A DNA stretch of 64,000 nt from Stomorhina lunata (lineage: Eukaryota > Arthropoda > Insecta > Diptera > Rhiniidae): the NCBI GenBank assembly GCA_933228675.1, contig OW121741.1:36361952-36425951 (forward strand), in the 5' to 3' direction. The notes under the pieces were generated by a model. It was given only the letters and a program-made list of their open reading frames with translations, was not told the DNA's origin and searched no databases. Shown piece by piece: positions 33,440-44,772 of the stretch (the first letter of the stretch is position 1; each line of letters opens with the position of its first letter). The translations under genes were made by a program, and so were the position numbers.

Positions 33440-34457
33440 ATGGCCGATTTTGAAGCAGGTAACGAGGCTAAGAGCCTTGAAAATGTCGAAAGTGATGAAG
33501 ACGTTTTTTACGAAACCGATTTTGATGATTCTGATTATATTCCATCAGAAGGTTCGCATCTGGATACAACATCGGAGAGCGTTAGAGATATGGCTGCTTT
33601 ATTAGAATCTAATCTTAGCCAGTCAGACTTGCCACAATCTAGCAAAAAACAACGTATCGATATACCTACAACATCAAAGACCTTAAATAAATTAAACAAA
33701 AATTTAGGAAAAGAATACTATACATCTCGGAATAAAAAAGTACCCAAAAAGACATTTGATCCAATAGGACAGTGCAAAAAAATGTGTCACAACAAAATTA
33801 ATGCTCAGCAGCAAGAAGAGATATTTAAAGAATACTGGAATCTGGGTGATTATAATAAGCGTCGTCATTACATTTCGAACATGATTGAGATCCAAACGAA
33901 GAAAACCGAGACTTTAGTGAAAGCATCCAATCCCCGGAATCGGCAATATGTTTATTTGTACCATTTTGAGATGTGCGGACAGAAAAATCGCGTGTGCAAA
34001 AGATGCTTCTTAAAAATATTTGGAGAAACGGGTATAAAATAAATCAATTATTTGATGTGCTCATACCGGATGACCAACGTGGCCGACACGAGCCACACCA
34101 CAAGCTGCCGATGCAAAAGTATAATGAAGTAATTGAACACATCAATACACAGGTGAAAAATTCGAGTGAAAAGAGGTTCGTTGGATTCGATACGAGAAAA
34201 ACAAACTTGGAATTCTACAGTACAAGACATCACTATACCCAGAAGAAGATTTTCGTCGTCAAAAGGTCCCAGCTCCACAATTGATCGCAAGTTACACGTC
34301 TCCATTGGCCATATCGCAGAACAAAAAACGTGATTTATTGAATATGCTGCCACTGATTAGTACTCATCTACATAGTTTTTATGAAAACATAAAGGCCGAA
34401 GGAGAACGTTCTTTTGAAATTGATCCGGATCTTGAAGAAGAAGAAACTCAACAATAA
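33440..34457 (+). pseudogene. Internally deleted transposon-like ORF of unknown family
   Basis: An acidic N terminus (ENVESDEDVFYETDFDDSDY) is followed by a Lys/Cys-rich segment (CKKMCHNKINAQQQEEIF), LGDYNKRRHYISNMIE and MCGQKNRVCKRCFLKIFGET. A one-base frame change near 34030 leads into DQRGRHEPHHKLP. A second change near 34240 leads into a C-terminal tail (KKRDLLNMLPLISTHLHSFY, then an acidic end with a stop at 34455-34457). I recognise this layout as a multi-copy family in arthropod genomes that looks like a transposase. The middle part, where a catalytic domain would be, seems to be missing. Not functional; family name unknown to me. Confidence 0.5.
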
Positions 34458-34654
34458 ACTAAGTGTACAAAACACAAAATATGGATTTTTACTGTTTCCT
34501 TGAATTATTTTATTCTTTTATTTGAAAGTGAATTTTAATGTTTTAATTAAATTTAATGAGAAATGTATTATTTTTAACCATGTTTTTGTATAATTTCCAT
34601 ATTGTAACGAAAAAGTGAATAATTTTTTCTAAATAAAACCGAAATATTTTTAAA

Positions 34655-37268
34655 ATCGTTTTTAAGAAAAACTTATTTTTTCTATAGAAAAACTTATTTT
34701 TTCTATAGAAAAACTTATTTTTTCTATAGAAAAACTTATTTTTTCTATAGAAAAACTTATTTTTTCTATAGAAAAACTTATTTTTTCTATAGAAAAACTT
34801 ATTTTTTCTATAGAAAAACTTATTTTTTCTATAGAAAAACTTATTTTTTCTATAGAAAAACTTATTTTTTCTATAGAAAAACTTAGTTTTTCTATAGAAA
34901 AACTTATTTTTTCTATAGAAAAACTTATTTTTTCTATAGAAAAACTTATTTTTTCTATAGAAAAACTTATTTTTTCTATAGAAAAACTTATTTTTTCTAT
35001 AGAAAAACTTATTTTTTCTATAGAAAAACTTATTTTTTCTATAGAAAAACTTATTTTTTCTATAGAAAAACTTATTTTTTCTATAGAAAAACTTATTTTT
35101 TCTATAGAAAAACTTATTTTTTCTATAGAAAAACTTATTTTTTCTATAGAAAAACTTATTTTTTCTATAGAAAAACTTATTTTTTCTATTAAAAAACTTA
35201 TTTTATCTATAGAAAAACTTATTTTTTCTATAGAAAAACTTATTTTTTCTATAGAAAAACTTATTTTTTCTATAGAAAAACTTATTTTTTCTATAGAAAA
35301 ACTTATTTTTTCTATAGAAAAACTTATTTTTTCTATAGAAAAACTTTTTTTTTTCTATAGAAAAACTTATTTTTTCTATAGAAAAACTTATTTTTTCTAT
35401 AGAAAAACTTATTTTTTCTATAGAAAAACTTATTTTTTCTATAGAAAAACTTATTTTTTCTATAGAAAAACTTATTTTTTCTATAGAAAAACTTATTTTT
35501 TCTATAGAAAAACTTATTTTTTCTATAGAAAAACTTATTTTTTCTATAGAAAAACTTATTTTTTCTATAGAAAAACTTATTTTTTCTATAGAAAAACTTA
35601 TTTTTTCTATAGAAAAACTTATTTTTTCTATAGAAAAACTTATTTTTTCTATAGAAAAATTTATTTTTTCTATAGAAAAACTTATTTTTTCTATAGAAAA
35701 ACTTATTTTTTCTATAGAAAAACTTATTTTTTTCAATAGAAAAACTTATTTTTTCTATAGAAAAACTTATTTTTTTCTATAGAAAAACTTATTTTTTTCT
35801 ATAGAAAAACTTATTTTTTTCTATAGAAAAACTAATTTTTTTCTATAGAAAAACTTATTTTTTTCTATAGAAAAACTTATTTTTTTCTATAGAAAAACTT
35901 ATTTTTTTCTATAGAAAAACTTATTTTTTTCTATAGAAAAACTTATTTTTTTCTATAGAAAAACTTATTTTTTTCTATAGAAAAACTTATTTTTTTCTAT
36001 AGAAAAACTTATTTTTTTCTATAGAAAAACTTATTTTTTTCTATAGAAAAACTTATTTTTTCTATAGAAAAACTTATTTTTTCTATAGAAAAACTTATTT
36101 TTTCTATAGAAAAACTTATTTTTTCTATAGAAAAACTTATTTTTTCTATAGAAAAACTTTTTTTTTCTATAGAAAAACTTATTTTTTCTATAGAAAAACT
36201 TATTTTTTCTATAGAAAAACTTATTTTTTCTATAGAAAAACTTATTTTTTCTATAGAAAAACTTATTTTTTCTATAGAAAAACTTATTTTTTCTATAGAA
36301 AAACTTATTTTTTCTATAGAAAAACTTATTTTTTCTATAGAAAAACTTATTTTTTCTATAGAAAAACTTATTTTTTCTATAGAAAAACTTATTTTTTCTA
36401 TAGAAAAACTTATTTTTTCTATAAAAAAACTTATTTTTTCTATAGAAAAACTTATTTTTTCTATAGAAAAACTTATTTTTTCTATAGAAAAACTTATTTT
36501 TTCTATAGAAAAACTTATTTTTTCTATAGAAAAACTTATTTTTTCTATAGAAAAACTTATTTTTTCTATAGAAAAACTTATTTTTTCTATAGAAAAACTT
36601 ATTTTTTCTATAGAAAAACTTATTTTTTCTATAGAAAAACTTATTTTTTCTATAGAAAAACTTATTTTTTCTATAGAAAAACTTATTTTTTCTATAGAAA
36701 AACTTATTTTTTCTATAGAAAAACTTTTTTTTTCTATAGAAAAACTTATTTTTTCTATAGAAAAACTTATTTTTTCTATAGAAAAACTTATTTTTTCTAT
36801 AGAAAAACTTATTTTTTCTATAGAAAAACTTATTTTTTCTATAGAAAAACTTATTTTTTCTATAGAAAAACTTATTTTTTCTATAGAAAAACTTATTTTT
36901 TCTATAGAAAAACTTATTTTTTCTATAGAAAAACTTATTTTTTCTATAGAAAAACTTATTTTTTCTATAGAAAAACTTATTTTTTCTATAGAAAAACTTA
37001 TTTTTTCTATAGAAAAACTTATTTTTTCTATAGAAAAACTTATTTTTTCTATAGAAAAACTTATTTTTTCTATAGAAAAACTTATTTTATCTATAGAAAA
37101 ATTTATTTTTTCTATAGAAAAACTTATTTTTTCTAAAGAAAAACTTATTTTTTCTATAGAAAAATTTATTTTTTCTATAGAAAAACTTATTTTTTCTATA
37201 AAAAAACTTATTTTTTCTATAGAAAAACTTATTTTTTCTATGGAAAAACTTATTTTTTCTATGGAAAA
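34655..37268. repeat. 21-bp satellite (CTATAG core)
   Basis: About 120 tandem copies of a 21-bp unit made of TTTTTTCTATAGAAAAAC plus TTA. Between about 35730 and 36055 the unit is 22 bp, with one extra T. The array is very homogeneous. It starts about 200 bp after the end of the preceding ORF remnant. Minus-strand open frames (SFSIEKI repeats) are artefacts. Confidence 0.97.
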
Positions 37269-37299
37269 AAATCCATGTTTTCCTAACTCAACTGCTCTA

Positions 37300-37570
37300 T
37301 AGTTCCCTGGTGTATGCCCTGTATTCCAGCACTCTTATAAGATGTATAGAGAACTGCTAAGTCATCTTGTTTTGAAAACAGAATTCAGGGACTTAATTAC
37401 AGGTTGAGAACTCATCAGATAATATATTTCTCTGCACCATTGTGAGGGTATTACTGCTAAGCCAATCTGCTACATTTGCCAGAATTACGGCCTGTAAAAT
37501 ACTACAGTTCTCCGGGAGCCCTTGTGCGATATTTAGCAGTAGGTCTCTGAAGTGTAGAAGTGATACATCA
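37300..37570 (-). pseudogene. LINE RNase H domain remnant
   Basis: The minus-strand translation gives ENCSILQAVILANVADWL, then, after a frame break, SSQPVIKSLNSVFSKQDDLA. These match the wording of RNase H domains of fly LINEs (the 'SVFQAEILAI' and 'SDSQAAIKSL' motifs). Short and degraded; flanked by the 21-bp satellite and a DD41D transposon. Confidence 0.55.
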
Positions 37571-37741
37571 CCTTTTACCAGGAGTTGTTAGCACAACCGT
37601 GCTACACATACTTGCGTTCGCAGAACTTAGCTAGTCTTGTTTGGATATCGCAAGACCGTTATGAAGTGAGAAGGGCCCTTGACTGCTATTTGGGTATGCG
37701 ACAAATTTTACACTAATTGCTTATAGGGATACCTGAATATA

Positions 37742-39045
37742 TCGGGTGTTTTTTATTGAGGTATAGAACTTTAAGTTGGCATCACTTTTTTAACTGGCGG
37801 CCATTTTGTCAGCTGTCAAGTGATTAATATTTAGTTTGGTTTGCCATTTCATCATGAACAGGTTGACAAAAGAACAACGCTTGCAAATCGTGCAAATTTA
37901 TTTCGAAAATAATGGTTCAGTTCGCGAAGTTTACCGCAAGCTCCGTCCATTTTATGGTCGACATAATCGTCCATCAGAGCAATTAATTCGGTTAACCATG
38001 GATCGTTTTCGCACTACGTTTACTCTATGTGATAATACGCATCCGCAGCGACGTCGAACAGTGCGCACCGAAGAAACAATTGCCGCTGTAGAGCAAAGTG
38101 TTGAAGAGGACCCGAATGAATCGATTCGCCACCGTGCACAGCAATTGGAGCTTTGTCCATCAACTTTATGGAAGATTTTGCGCAAAGATCTTGGCTTGCG
38201 ACCTTACAAGATCCAGCTTGTTCAAGAATTAAAGCCGCGAGACCATGCAATGCGTCGTGATTTTGGTGTATGGGCCGAAAATGAGATTGATCTCGATGCT
38301 GATTTTCATCGCAAAATTTTGTTCAGTGATGAGGCTCATTTTTGGTTGAATGGCTACGTCAACAAGCAAAATTGCCGCATTTGGAGTGAAAATAATCCAC
38401 ATGAGACCCTTGAGACGCCATTACATCCACAAAAACTGACTGTTTGGTGTGCTCTATGGGCTGGTGGAGTCATTGGGCCATACTTCTTCCGAAATAATGC
38501 TGGAGAGTCAGTTACCATAAATGGAGACCGGTATAGAGCCATGATAACCGATTATTTTGTTCCCCAATTGGATGGCATGAATCTGGATGAGTTGTGGTTC
38601 CAACAAGACGGCGCTACATGCCACACAGCGCACGTCACAATTGATTTATTGAAGGAAACATTCGATGAGCGCATAATTTCGCGAAATGGACCTGTCAATT
38701 GGCCACCAAGATCGTGCGATTTGACACCACTGGATTATTTTCTTTGGGGATATGTGAAGTCGCTCATCTACGCCAACAAACCAGAAACGTTAGGGGACTT
38801 GGAAGCCAACATTCGTGGCGTTATTGCCAACATACGGCCCCATATGCTCGAAAAAGTAGTTGAAAATTGGACCTGTAGAATTGGATTTATTCGAGCCAGC
38901 CGCGGCGGCCACATGCCCGAAATCATATTTAAACATTAATGGCATAAAATTATCCTTCCAATAAAGCCAAATTGATGGACATTTAAACGATTTTCTTGTG
39001 TTTTATTTCAATTCGAAGTTCTATATCTCTAAAAAAAACACCCAT
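37742..39045 (+). mobile_element. DD41D mariner-type transposon, copy 3 (best preserved)
   Basis: A 1304-bp copy with both ends intact (TCGGGTGTTTTTTATTGAGG on the left), TA flanks at 37740-37741 and 39046-39047, and an intact transposase with canonical catalytic motifs. The most likely active copy in the window. Confidence 0.94.
37854..38939 (+). CDS. DD41D transposase, intact
   Basis: A 361-residue transposase starting at MNRL; an in-frame ATG 18 bases upstream is possible. N-terminal HTH at residues 5-30 (KEQRLQIVQIYFENNGSVRE) and a second HTH around 80-110 (HRAQQLELCPSTLWKILR). Then come the catalytic triad motifs FSDEAHFW, FQQDGATCH and LTPLDYFLWG with 41 residues between the last two Asp, and a C-terminal SRGGHMPEIIFKH. 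No stop or frameshift. It would cut and paste the 1.3-kb element at TA sites. The other three copies differ by a few percent, so activity was recent. Confidence 0.92.
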   Translation: MNRLTKEQRLQIVQIYFENNGSVREVYRKLRPFYGRHNRPSEQLIRLTMDRFRTTFTLCDNTHPQRRRTVRTEETIAAVEQSVEEDPNESIRHRAQQLELCPSTLWKILRKDLGLRPYKIQLVQELKPRDHAMRRDFGVWAENEIDLDADFHRKILFSDEAHFWLNGYVNKQNCRIWSENNPHETLETPLHPQKLTVWCALWAGGVIGPYFFRNNAGESVTINGDRYRAMITDYFVPQLDGMNLDELWFQQDGATCHTAHVTIDLLKETFDERIISRNGPVNWPPRSCDLTPLDYFLWGYVKSLIYANKPETLGDLEANIRGVIANIRPHMLEKVVENWTCRIGFIRASRGGHMPEIIFKH

Positions 39046-39047
39046 TA

Positions 39048-40040
39048 CATACATATTTCAGAGTAAATCAGAAGATCCTAGTTTGTCCATAAAAAGACTT
39101 TTTGTAAGAAGGTCGTACTTAAGTTACCTAATACTAATTTACACTTCCAAATACTCAGAAACTTACTACTGACTGCGATTGCACAACAGAGTATTTTACA
39201 CCAATTTCCTCTAGAAATACCCGAATATATTTAAGAGCAAATCAGGCGATCCCAATCGAACACAAGCTTTCTAATATTAATGTTCCCTTTCCGATAACAC
39301 TTTGTCTATATCTTTGTCTATATCTAAAAAATCTCCTCTTGGGGTATACCAAGGTAAACCTTCGATGAATGAAGTTTTTACAATTTCCTTACAATATTCG
39401 GAATTACACAAAGAAACTTCAATGAAACTCTTTTGTAAATTACACAATTTTGTGAAATTTATTGGTACCATATTTGGGATTTAAAGTTTCACAAAAGTCT
39501 CTGGCAACACTTTTGAAAAGTAAACATATTTATTTTTGCCAAAGTCTGATATATATCTGTATACATGTGCGTGTATACGTAGGAAGGGCTTCCAATTAAC
39601 TTGTAATAATCTAAAGCTCAGTAAACTGCCATTTTACCGAATAACATGTACGAAGGCAGTTGTAAAATTTATTAAACTTTGTATGTAAATTCTATAATAT
39701 TTTAAATGATACAAATAAATAGAAGATGAAGGTATTCCTTAAGCATTACTTTAATCCTAATCACTTTATTTCTGGATAAATTTTCAGTGACGTACTTGAC
39801 AAAGCTTAAGTTTCTTCGTACCGAAGCGACTCGGAAATCTTAGGGCTCTTCTGGGATATTACCGATAATATCGGAGTTGTACCAACAACAAAGCTAACGT
39901 TGAGTTATTATTCAAAAATTCAAACTTACCGGTTGCCAATTAGCGACCGTCTAAACTTGAAAAGTATAAGAAACTATGAACAAAATTTTGCTTTACGCCC
40001 TCACAATTAAAAGGTTTTTAGTGAACCTCAAATAGAACCG
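39048..40040. other. Non-repetitive sequence
   Basis: About 1 kb without a supported gene. It contains ACCGAAGCGACTCGGAA (about 39820), matching a short motif at 15795, so part may be a dispersed repeat remnant. Confidence 0.5.
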
Positions 40041-40048
40041 GATGTCAT

Positions 40049-40800
40049 TTGAACAGTGCTTTTCGAATTAAAACGTTCCACCCTAATGTTGATGAATATG
40101 GCATGCCAAAAAAGGACCATGATTTAAGGATCTGCACCTGGATCCATTTGATGGATGTTCTCGAGAAATATAAGTGCGATTTGACACCAAAAGGTGACCT
40201 ATATAACAGCTGCCATGAGTTTTTTTTTTTTTTTGAGGAAGTTTACGATAGCTGCCCCAATCATGACGTAAAAATAATACTGGGTGATTTTAATGCAAAG
40301 ATTGGTTAGGAAAGTTGCTTTGAGCCCACTGTTGGTAAATTCAGCGTTCACAACGCAACACCTGACAATGGTATGAGGTTTATCTCATTTGCAACTACTA
40401 AAAATATGGTAAGTTTTAACACGGTAAAATACAAAAAGCTAAATGGGTGTCTCCCGGTCAAATAACGAAAATCGAATAGACCCTATTGAAGTTGACGGAA
40501 GACACTTATTAAGTGCCAATATGGACTCCGATAATTATCTGGTTGCAACCAAGTTGAGAAATCCTGAGTGTGTCGCGTAACAAAATTTAACATCACGAAG
40601 CTAAAATTCCATCAAATTGCCACCGATTACTAGCAACGAACAGCTCAAATACTCGAAGAAAATATTTCTAGTTCCAATGACATCAGCGCTCTATAGCAAC
40701 ATATTGCCAACTCCATGAAAACTATTCCAAAACCCTTTTCCTAAAAACTCTTGCTATGACGAGGAGTGCCGTGATGAGACTGCTGCGAAAAAATCCAGCC
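40049..40800 (+). pseudogene. RTE-like LINE endonuclease fragment
   Basis: Translates to EEVYDSCPNHDVKIILGDFN, the LGDFNAKIG motif of apurinic-type LINE endonucleases. After an in-frame stop it continues ESCFEPTVGKFSVHNATPDN, GMRFISFATTKNM and, further on, VDGRHLLSANMDSDNYLVA, which matches the '(I)DGRH...DSDHYLV' end of RTE-clade endonucleases. Several stops and frame changes. The matching 3' portion of such an element appears at 52135-52440. Confidence 0.75.
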
Positions 40801-42252
40801 TAGAGGGCAACTCTGCAGTCAGTAGTTACACGTCGAACGTCCCATATGCGACAATTTTGTTTGTTACATAATCTCCTAATTTAAAATGGACCGTATCACT
40901 AAAAATGATTTTGTGCCATTCCATGCCTTAAATTTTCTAACTTTTCATTAAATGAATGTAGAAGGATGGCAGCTCCGAGCAACACATAGTTTCCATAGTT
41001 TACAGTTTAACTCATTTTAATAATTTTGGAAATTGGTCATACCAACAGAAACCTCCGTCGCACGGTGGTTCAGAATCAAATTTCATTGGCCAAAACCTAT
41101 ATTTTTTGTTGACATAGATTTTTAAAATTTTTATACCATCAGAAAGAAAACATATCAAAACTAAGGTGGCCAAAAAATTTGGTCAAAATATCCGCTGTAG
41201 TGGGCGTGGCATGCTGCTAAAGACAAGGAATTTTGGTTAATTTAGAAATGAAAGAAAAATTGTAATTTTTGATCTCATATTAATTACGATTTCTTGAAAA
41301 CTATTAATGCTAATGGGCTGCAGTTTTTTTTGTTATGTTGGGTGGACTGTTGGTTTTAACAAATGGTATTTGCGCACCCTGTATAATTTGTAGTTAAGGT
41401 GTTATGTAAAAAATTTAAAATCACCATATACTCATAAAATTTCAAGTTTAGTAGTGTATAACTTTTGTAGAAACAAATGGAAACAAAAATCGAAACCACC
41501 CAAAGAAAGCCAAGAGTGTTCCCTTTAAGCCTATATATACTTTTGCACCCGCCCGGACCCGCCCGTAGAACACTTTTTTTATTTTAATGAAAATACTCAA
41601 CATTTTTACAAGCAAAATTACTAGTAAATTTACTTTAGAAATCATTCACTGTCATAAATACAAATTGCAGATAGTTATTTCAATAAGAGGAAAGTTATTA
41701 GTGGTTTAAATTTTTATTCAAATGGTTGGTATCTTAAAAAAAACTTCCCTGAATTTTTTAGGGAATTTTTAAAAGAATTTTGAAAATATTTCATTTTGCA
41801 CAGATATTTCAATTACCAGCTAAAAAATTATAGGGAAAAAACCTTTAAAATGTATTTCAGTAAAGTACAGAATGAATTTTAACAGTTACCTAGCCTGTTA
41901 CTCATCAGCGTTAAAGGGTTTTATTATACTTAAAAATTATTATAATTGGTCTTTTATGACATTAAATAAAACTTCCTAAATTTATTCACTGCATTTTAAA
42001 AATTCCATGAAAAAATTTTTAAAATATCTTTCAGTGAAATACAGGATGAATTTGAACAGGTACAATTTTCCATTTGATTTTATGGACAGCTACCTAGGTA
42101 GAGTATAATAATATCAAAGCATGATATAAGGACAATAATTTGGAAATAAATGTTAGTTTCGAACAAGTATTCGATTTAAAAAGGTTGATAAATATTTGGA
42201 AGTTTTATTTCAAAGCCCTTTAAAAGTACATTATTTTCGGCTAAATTAAAAT

Positions 42253-44288
42253 ATGGAGACTTTCAACTATAAAGAATTGGCCGAAGAATATTTTAAAAAT
42301 AAAGATGGTGTTCTAAGCCATATTCAAACAAAACTGAATATAAATAGTCTCTACATTGAAACACAACTGAAAATAAAAAACAAAGTATCTAATTTCGTGA
42401 AAACATTGAATAGATACTACAAGGAAGTTGACTTTAGTAAAAGTAAATTTTACAAGCGCTTTGCGAATTGGTTAGAAGGTGAACTCCGTATCCAGATCAT
42501 TTCAGAAACAACAAATGATGGGAGTTGTGGAAGACCACAAAAACCGTTAGATAACTGTTGCGATAGATCTAAGAGACGAAAACTGAAGAATTTTAATGAA
42601 GAAATCGGGTGTGAAAACATTAAAGATAGTTTTCTGCATAAACTTCGATCTGAAAAACAATTAGCGAAAGTGGATATCATTCAGAAAGTCCTTTCTACTA
42701 GTCCGGTGAGAACAAAACGGGTTCTAAAAAGCATTCCAACACCAAACGAGGAAAAACAGTTTACAAACGAGGAAGCACTTGCATTATTTCTGGATTTAAA
42801 GCTAACAAAACACCAGTATACTCAACTCAGATTGCGTGCGATCGAAAAAGGCTTAAATTTATACCCGTCATATCATCACATAATTGCAGCTAAAAAGGAG
42901 TGCTATCCTCCAAAGGAATCTATGAAAATCACACAATTTCTGCACAGGTAAAACTGCAAGCTCTACTTGATCATACAGCTGAAAGGTTGCTGCAATCACT
43001 TAAAGGAAGTGATTTAAAAAAACATGGAAACTGCAATTTAACTCTCTTTTGTAAATTGGGATGCTATGGATCTTCAGGACAAAAACAATATAAACAATTT
43101 TTATGTGAAGATATTTCTGACACAGATATGTTCATTGTGTCATTTGTGCCATTGCGATTAATAAAAAACTTAGAAGACTCGGAACCTTCGTCCAGCATAA
43201 TGCAAACAAATTTTATTTGGAAAAATCATACTCCATCGTCCACGAAGTACTGCAGACCAATAAAATTTGAATTAAAAAAGGAAACTCATGATACCATTAA
43301 GAATGAAATAAGTGACATCAAAACTCAAATTTCAACACTAAAGCCATTAGAGTTAGAGATAGATGAACATACTATTAAATTGAATTATCAATTAATACTT
43401 TCAATGATAGACGGAAAAACTGTCCAGACTTTGACTGATACAAAAGCTTCATCCAGCTGTATTATATGTAAAGCAACATCAAGTCAGTTAAACCAAGAAC
43501 CTACAAAGTCACTAGATAGTATTGATGCATTTGAATTTGGATTATCACCGCTACATACGAGAATAAGATTTATGGAACACATACTGAAAATTAGCTATGA
43601 TTTGGACTTCGGATCTTCAGGATCAGTAAGAAATAATGACACCAACAAAGAGAAAAGAAAATTGAAAAAGAAACAAGTTCATGATGCATTTCTCAAACAC
43701 GGGTTAATTATAGATCAACCAAAACAAGGATCAGGCAATACAAACGATGGCAATACCGCAAGAAGATTCTTTTTGGATCCCGAAACTACATCTGATATAA
43801 CAGGTGTTGATATAGATCTTATTTCAAGATTTAAAACAATTACTGAAGTACTTGCGTGCAATGAACAAATTAATGCTAAAAAATTTGGTGATTATGCCAA
43901 GGAAACTGTTGCTATATATACATCAAAATACAATTATAGAAATATGTCAGCAACAGTGCACAAAGTTCTTTATCATGGAGAAGATGTCATTAAGCACCAT
44001 TTATTACCAATTGGAGATTTATCAGAGGAAGCCCAGGAAAAAAGAAATAAGGATTACAGATTTTACAGAGAACATAATACCAGAAAAACGTCACGAAGTT
44101 CTACAAATGTAGACTTATTTCACATATTATTAGCAACATCAGATCCATTCATCTCTAGCATTCGAAGTCAATGGAAAGTAAATCCTTCGGACCTAAGTGC
44201 CGAAGTTAAAGCACTGCTACAGGACAGCAGTAATACAGAGCAGAATATAAAATATTTACAAGAAATATTCCAGCCAAATAAACAATAA
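42253..44288 (+). pseudogene. Transib (RAG1-like) transposase, inactivated
   Basis: DDE transposase related to the RAG1 catalytic core, in two overlapping frames. The first runs 42253-42951 (233 aa; GRPQKP-type basic region; ends CYPPKE). A single-base indel near 42915 shifts to the second frame, open from 42900 to 44288. Conserved blocks include the GCYGSSGQKQYKQF region, LSMIDGK followed by CIICKA, FGLSPLHTRIRFMEHIL, GNTNDGNTARRFF, TVHKVLYHG and LSEEAQEKRNKDYRFYREHN. By analogy to RAG1 the catalytic acids are the D of a CDG motif, the D of MIDGK (43410-43412) and the E of AQEKRNK (44037-44039). The first is Tyr here (TAT at 43065-43067). Frameshift plus a lost catalytic Asp make it inactive. 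Confidence 0.85.
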
Positions 44289-44289
44289 T

Positions 44290-44772
44290 TATAATTTGCA
44301 TTTAACATTTGAGTGCAATAAAGTATACAAATATCAATATTAAATATTATTTTATTTATCTACAATCTATTTATGACTACAAATAAATATATATTTAAAG
44401 AAAAATTATGTTACATTCTTTTATTTAAAAAAAAAACTAGGTAATATGTAAGTATTATTAAGCAAAAATTAAAATTAGGGCCACCCTAATAAAAATACTG
44501 TAAATACCTCAACGAGAAAAGGGGCACCCTAAGGATAACAAAATATTAAATTGCTATCCAAGGACGACTTGTGGCCCAAATTTGAGCCAAATCGGTTAAG
44601 AGGAAGTGGGTCAAAAATGAGTTGGCAGATTTGAAACAAAATAAAAATGAAAAAAATCGAAAATTGAATTTCAAGCTTAAATTTCTTAAGAACCTTAAGA
44701 ACTACTAAAAAATCTTTAATAGTTAAAAAGTTACAGAGTTTTGGCCAATGAAAAACGATTCTGAACCACTGT
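44290..44772. other. 3' non-coding part of the Transib element
   Basis: AT-rich, with AATAAA-type signals soon after the stop (about 44318). It ends in the right terminal inverted repeat. No further ORF. Confidence 0.6.

Noticed and set aside
35203..35736. Minus-strand frame encoding SFSIEKI repeats
   Set aside because: Translation of the 21-bp satellite.
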